Below, one piece after another: positions 59,062 through 64,000 of a stretch of DNA of 64,000 nt. Each line of letters begins with the position of its first letter. Position 1 is the stretch's first letter. Under the pieces are notes generated by a model. It was not told where the DNA came from and searched no databases. It worked only from the letters and a program-made list of their open reading frames with translations. A program made the position numbers and the translations under genes. This DNA is from Odiellus spinosus (Eukaryota > Arthropoda > Arachnida > Opiliones > Phalangiidae): the NCBI GenBank assembly GCA_963920705.1, contig OY987231.1, positions 5,511,424 to 5,575,423 of the forward strand. Reading direction: 5' to 3'.

Positions 59062-59301
59062 ATGACCGCCAAACTTACACCCGAAATGAGAAACATAGAG
59101 GGTACCAAGCTTATGGAGGATTTAAACGAAAAAGATATAAAATCAACTTTACAAGAGGTTGATACCGATACTAATGACACTATCGAACTGTCTGAAAGCG
59201 ACGTTACGTCCAGAAACAACGTTTTGGAAATTAACACGGACCAGTCGCATTCGGCGGACGATGGCAACTCTGACGCATCTTCAGAAGATCCCGAATCGTA
59301 A
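59062..59301 (+). other. Acidic 79-codon ORF just downstream of zinc-finger gene E
   Basis: ATG lies 13 nt after the stop of gene E, in the +1 frame. That frame is open across the gap for at least nine codons upstream. The product is rich in Asp, Glu, Ser and Thr (ending SSEDPES), unlike random AT-rich translation. It may be a former C-terminal acidic tail cut off by a frameshift, a second reading frame in the same mRNA, or an alternative 3' end. No domain is recognised. Confidence 0.4.
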
Positions 59302-59793
59302 TATAACCTTGTCTTTTTACTTACTAAATGGTTAAGCCTATTTTCATTTAAGAAAATTAATTGTTCATTCACAAGTTTTGGGTTTCCATCCTGGACAGAA
59401 AATGGATATTAGAATATTCTGGATTGGGCAGCAAACACCTGCCCATCTTAGGACATTACAAGCGCTATTGAAGGCTGAAATAATAAGATTGGCCCGTTAT
59501 GCTTCGCTTACGTTCAAACTTAACCAACTAGAAATTATTTTAAACACCAAAAGCGTGTCTAATAATTGTGGCATGGTAATTCCAAAAAAAAATTCAAAAG
59601 CCATTCCATTTTTAGCTCCAAGTTTACCTTTAAATAGGTCGGGGGGAGAAGGAGGGGGCTTAAGTAATTAAGAGGAGTAAAAAATATTTGACTAGAGAAA
59701 GTGACTTATTACTATTAAATAAACATAAATAGCAAACCAAATGAATTTTTGGTTTTACCATTGTCAGTTGGTCAACTTGGAAGTTAATTTGTA

Positions 59794-60752
59794 ATGTTTC
59801 AATCTTTTAGGCAACAGGATGGAAAGGAGCTAGAGTCTGACTACGATGAAGCGGACAATCGTCCAAAAGTAAAATTGAAAAAACGTCGCAAGAAAAAAGG
59901 CCAGAAGTTGAAGTCTTACTTATGCGACTTATGCGGAAAAGTTCTTCGATCTATAACCGGCTACAACGAACATATTGCCAGGCATAAAAACGAACGAACC
60001 CACGCCTGCTTGATCTGCGGCAAATGTTTCAATACAGGAAGTTCTTTATGGCTACACCGACAATCCCATTTACAGACGAGAAACTATCAATGCAACCAAT
60101 GCGACAAGGCCTTTAAACTCTTGAGCGAACTGAAGCGTCACATTAAGACTCATTCGGGAGAGAAGCCCCATATTTGCAATCTTTGCGGGCGTGGATTCAC
60201 TACTAGAACCAACCTCAAACTCCATGGGGACGTTCACAATCCCAAAAGACACGCGTGTCAGATTTGCGGAAGTTGTTACCCTCGTTTAAGCGCCCTAAAG
60301 AGACACATGCAGAAACATAACGAAGGACAAACTCAACGTCACTCTTGCAATCAGGTAAAATTAGTAATTCTACACATTTAACATGCATTTTAACTGGCAA
60401 AAATTTGGACAATTTTTGAAAATAAAATAGCGAAATTTTTTAAATTTTTTTCTTAAAGTGCGATAAATACTTTACCGAAAAAAGCAGTTTAAGAAGACAC
60501 ATGAAAGTTCACACACTGGAGCGACCACATAAATGCGCGACCTGCGGCAAGGCGTTCGCGCAAACTAACAATTTAAAAGCGCATGAAAATATACATCGCG
60601 ATGAAAAACCTTTTAAGTGCCAAACTTGCGGTAAAGGTTTTAATCAGAAATCCAATTTAAATTCGCACATGAAGAAAGGTTCGTGCGATGGTAATCGTAG
60701 AAAAAAAAACAATGTAGGACTTATGATAATGCCCGGTTTTGCGAATGGTTAA
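59794..60752 (+). CDS. C2H2 zinc-finger protein F (8 fingers, two coding exons)
   Basis: Predicted nuclear DNA-binding protein of 284 aa. Exons are 59794-60354 and 60459-60752; the 104-bp intron (GTAAAA...TTAAAG) splits finger 6 between its two Cys, and splicing restores the finger exactly. A charged N-terminus with a strongly basic stretch (KLKKRRKKK, a likely nuclear localisation signal) precedes fingers starting CDLC, CLIC, CNQC, CNLC, CQIC, CNQC, CATC and CQTC. The last has [10 protein letters not shown] and ends in Cys. Start: the ATG at 59794, but TTTTAG|GC just after it could be an acceptor, in which case the first residues differ. Last of the tandem trio. Confidence 0.9.
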
Positions 60753-62219
60753 AAATAATATAAGATGCGATTTAAAGACCCATAAAACACTATCCTTAAG
60801 TTTAAAAAAATAACAAATGTGAAATTTTGAAAACATTCAATTGATTGATTCAATGAAATTTAACTCTTCATAGTAGGGATGCGCGATTTACTGAATTTTC
60901 GAGTAAATATTTGTCTCAGAAGAATCACGTATTATCAGTTCACTAACTTTTTGAATATTTAATTTAAAGTAGATTTCCTTCGTTTTCTCTCTACTATGTT
61001 CTTTGCATATTACACCCTCATTCGTTGTCTTAAAAGCACAATAAAAACTGACTGAACACTCTAAAGATTTTTGCATTTTTCCGAATCTACGTTATCTTAA
61101 GCAAAAAACATCCTTTTGATTTTATAACGGAGTCAATTCAGTTGATGCGCCAGCATCGTACTGTTATGGACTGTTTGTCATCTTTAATGAAAGCTAAATT
61201 CCCATTTAAAAAAAGAGGCTTACGCCAAACTAAATGCTCCGTTTTTCCATTGAAATCGACTTTTTCGTAATAGAGTAGACTAGTACTGTTTAGAGCCATA
61301 AACCAATCGCAAAATCACTATCATCCAACTATCCAACACAACCAAGAGATTTTTTTTTTCTCGGGTAGTTCAAACTAAATTGCCCTTTAAACGGTTGAAA
61401 TAACTAGAACTTTTATTAAAAAGAACATCGTGCGGGTTTAATTGACAATTTCAAACATGCATACAATTATAGAGAGGATTACAAAGACCTCTTAAATCAA
61501 GTTCTGTTATATGGTTTGCAGGGACTATCTATAATGTAGATTCGGAAAATGTAAAATTCAATCGTCGTTTAAACAAGAGTAAAATCGCGCCAAGAAACGA
61601 GTTTCCTTTTAAAATTAAATGCTTTAAGTGTATTGTTTGTCTAAACTTTTAATTTGGAAAAGCAAGCTGAATATCTCACCAATGTTGTCTTACTATTTTA
61701 AGTATTTGTAAATGATCAAGAAATGATCAAGTTAAATGATTGAAATGATTTACTAATGAGGCTAACAAAATATTATTTACTCTTTGAATCTTAAAGAATC
61801 AGGTTTTTAAAAGTCACTATTCGCGCGCCCCTACTACTAATCTTGAAGTTTCCAGTAGGCGATATATTTGAATAAACTATTAGAATTCGTATATACCTTT
61901 CTTGAATGACGTGATTATAGGTATTTAGGATTACTACAAATTTTCTAGAACGGTGCGTTAATGATATGAATTGATTATTGTTTGATGTTGACGAGAAATA
62001 TGAAAAATATATTCTTTCGCCTAATTTTTGAATATATAAAAATGAACAATATTCATTTTCGCGCTCCCCGCAGTTAATCTCGAAAAACTATTTTTGCTGT
62101 CTGATATTATAACTTACGTTTTTGCGTAAAAATGTATCGCGAAGACATAATACAGTTTAAAAATAAACATTAAATTGCTGCTTGTATATTTTTGATTTAC
62201 TTATAATTAAATTGAGGCT
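60753..62219. other. Intergenic stretch without recognised gene
   Basis: AT-rich sequence downstream of zinc-finger gene F. No open frame with coding features, no clear tandem repeat and no complete inverted-repeat element was seen. Confidence 0.55.
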
Positions 62220-62490
62220 GGGTGCCAACATTTTTTTTGGGGACTGGTTTTGGGCTAATTAGGACTGGTGAGTTCAGAAAAAAACTTAAAAAATCTCTGA
62301 TCAGCAGAAGTTTGAGAAAAACTTAATTGAAATTTTAAAGTTTCCATGTTAACATAGATTACAACACATTCTATGGGATTTTAGCTTGGGAATTTCGTTT
62401 TTCTCTGGTTGGACCGTCGGAGAATTTTTTAGTATTTTTCCTAAAATGCCCAGGTTCTGACTATAACCATCGTTAGGGATTGGTTTTACG
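62220..62490. mobile_element. Foldback MITE, copy 3 without the TTAGG loop
   Basis: Shares AGGACTGGTGAGTTCAGAAA, AGAAGTTTGAGAAAAAC and CATTCTATGGGATTTTAGC with the copies at 32149 and 49951. The loop here is short (ACATAGATTACAACACATTC) and lacks TTAGG units. Confidence 0.7.
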
Positions 62491-63480
62491 TGTAGCTTTT
62501 CAAGTTTTTTTTTCTTTTTCATAATATTTTTAGCCCCTTATTCAAATTTACACCTTATTGTAGGCTCTATAATATCCAGATAACGCTTATTTTTACTGTT
62601 CCAGTACTTTTTATTCAACATACGTATACCTATATTTAAATTAATGAATCTGAAAATATTACTTGTGAAAATGAGTTAAATGTCAAAAGGGAGACTGGTC
62701 CTTCAACTTATTTTAAGTATAGCAATATTGCCAAGATGAAACAAATAGCTTGCAGGAATAAATTTATTGATACATTGAGGTGTGCGTAAATAATGTTCTT
62801 ATATAAAATAATTAAATCGTAAATTTTTAAGTAGAAAAATGCTGGTTCCGTGATTATATAATATATAGACTAGCTCTTTATGGACGTCACTGTCAGGTTA
62901 AGGGCTAAATCCTCATACCTTCCTTCTTTAGACTGGAATTAATATTTAGACCGTAAATAAAAATAAAGAAAATATAGTCTGGGAATGAATAACAATTTCA
63001 TCCAAAAGAAATAGCTAGACTCAAGTACTTTTGAGGCTTCTAGTTGTCGCATTCAAATCAGCTAGGTTAAACTTGGTGTGAGGCTTGAATCTTGGATAAA
63101 TTAAGTACAGGTATTTCCCACAAACTGTTTTGGAAAAAAAGGGTTGTTCTAAAAGCAAGTAAAAACCAAAATGGAAGTTCTTTAAAAAATAGTCGAAAAA
63201 CGAGAAACCGATGTGCAGAAATTTTTATCACTTAATAAGGGGCATGCCTGTTGGCCATACCTGTTTTTTGGCCGATTTAAAAAAAGCAATCGTTTTTGCT
63301 ATTAATGGCAGTGAGAAATCTCTACACTGAATTTATCCAAGCTAGAATGCCAGACGCTTTTGAAATATCAATTAGGTTTAATTAAATTCTTCAAACTCGC
63401 GAAATACTTATCAGGACATGAGAATGTATACTGTAGAGGGACGCTTGGTGACAGAGCAAAATACCACCCTTCAGTTTGTC
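62491..63480. other. Intergenic stretch without recognised gene
   Basis: AT-rich, with no supported gene, RNA or complete repeat element. Confidence 0.5.
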
Positions 63481-63489
63481 CTACACTAC

Positions 63490-63955
63490 CGTATTGACAT
63501 AATGAAAGACTACCCCAAGACCTATAAAGATTACATAAGATACCTGAAAGACTTTCTCAAGACCTCTTAAGACTTTTTTTGCTAAGGACACCATGGGATT
63601 TTGCTGCAGGACGTGTAAGAGATGGCGCAAAGGTTGCAGTATGTTGACATAGGGTATTGTAGGACAAACAAGAGCTTTTCACATCCCATTATGTATGTGA
63701 AAAGCCCTTCAGTTTGTCCTTCACTACCCTATGTCAACATACTGCAACCTTTGCGCCATCTCTTACGTGTCATGCAGCTTAAGAGGTCTTGAAGAAGTCT
63801 TTCGGGTGTCTTATGTAGTCTTAAGAGGTCTTGGGGTAGTCTTTCAGTATATCAAGAATTCTTTGGGAAGTCTTAAAGACTTCCACAAGACTTTTGTTGA
63901 GTTCTTGAGGACCTCTTCAGATCAGACTAACCTTTTTTTGGTAAGGGTGGCAGCA
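63490..63955. mobile_element. CCCTTAC-family MITE interrupted by a palindromic element
   Basis: GACATAATGAAAGACTACCC at about 63495 and CTTAAGAGGTCTTG...GGTAAGGG at 63779-63948 are the outer family seen at 12.4 and 35.9 kb. Between them about 63600-63782 is a strong hairpin: GTAAGAGATGGCGCAAAGGT at 63617 and its inverse at 63748, with TATGTTGACATAGGGTA and its inverse further in. Confidence 0.75.
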
Positions 63956-64000
63956 TTTTGTCGTGGGTCCCTCTAGAGTTTAATTTGTCCATGATTAGGA

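Noticed and set aside
59378-59671. 97-codon open frame between zinc-finger genes E and F
   Set aside because: No domain, low-complexity end (Gly-rich), and no finger homology; probably intergenic or the leader of gene F.

Overview
The window is AT-rich nuclear DNA of an animal, most likely an insect or other arthropod. The genes have GT-AG introns. Short insect-type telomere-like TTAGG runs occur near 7.0, 32.3, 50.1 and 54.8 kb. DNA transposons of P, hAT, Mutator-like and TTAA-target type are abundant. Species cannot be fixed from sequence alone.

Layout. 0-9.2 kb is a block of interlocked tandem repeats with no credible gene; long open frames there are repeat artefacts. 9.5-24.2 kb holds a P-superfamily MITE and two divergently transcribed C2H2 zinc-finger paralogues (minus 10806-18864, plus 20422-24156). 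24.2-31.7 kb is mostly transposon and repeat sequence, but contains a complete small two-exon gene (27804-28858) for a predicted secreted four-cysteine peptide. 31.7-33.0 kb is a third zinc-finger gene (minus). 33.8-37.4 kb is a CAMLG/GET2 homologue (plus) and 40.4-49.0 kb an SLC30A6 (ZnT6) homologue (minus); both were rebuilt exon by exon. 49.1-53.1 kb is repetitive and includes a P-superfamily element with a decayed THAP-domain transposase. 53.4-60.8 kb carries three tandem zinc-finger genes on the plus strand.

The six zinc-finger genes encode 7-8 C2H2 fingers each. All end with the same unusual last finger, whose core is F-N-Q-K-S-N-L-N-(T/S)-H and whose final ligand is Cys, so they form one local paralogue family. 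Their intron positions are all different. CAMLG (tail-anchored protein insertion at the ER) and SLC30A6 (Golgi zinc transport, partner of ZnT5) are ordinary housekeeping genes in the middle of the cluster. I see no bacterial-type operon, CRISPR array or convincing tRNA/rRNA gene. All exon boundaries are inferred by eye from splice signals, phase and conserved domains.
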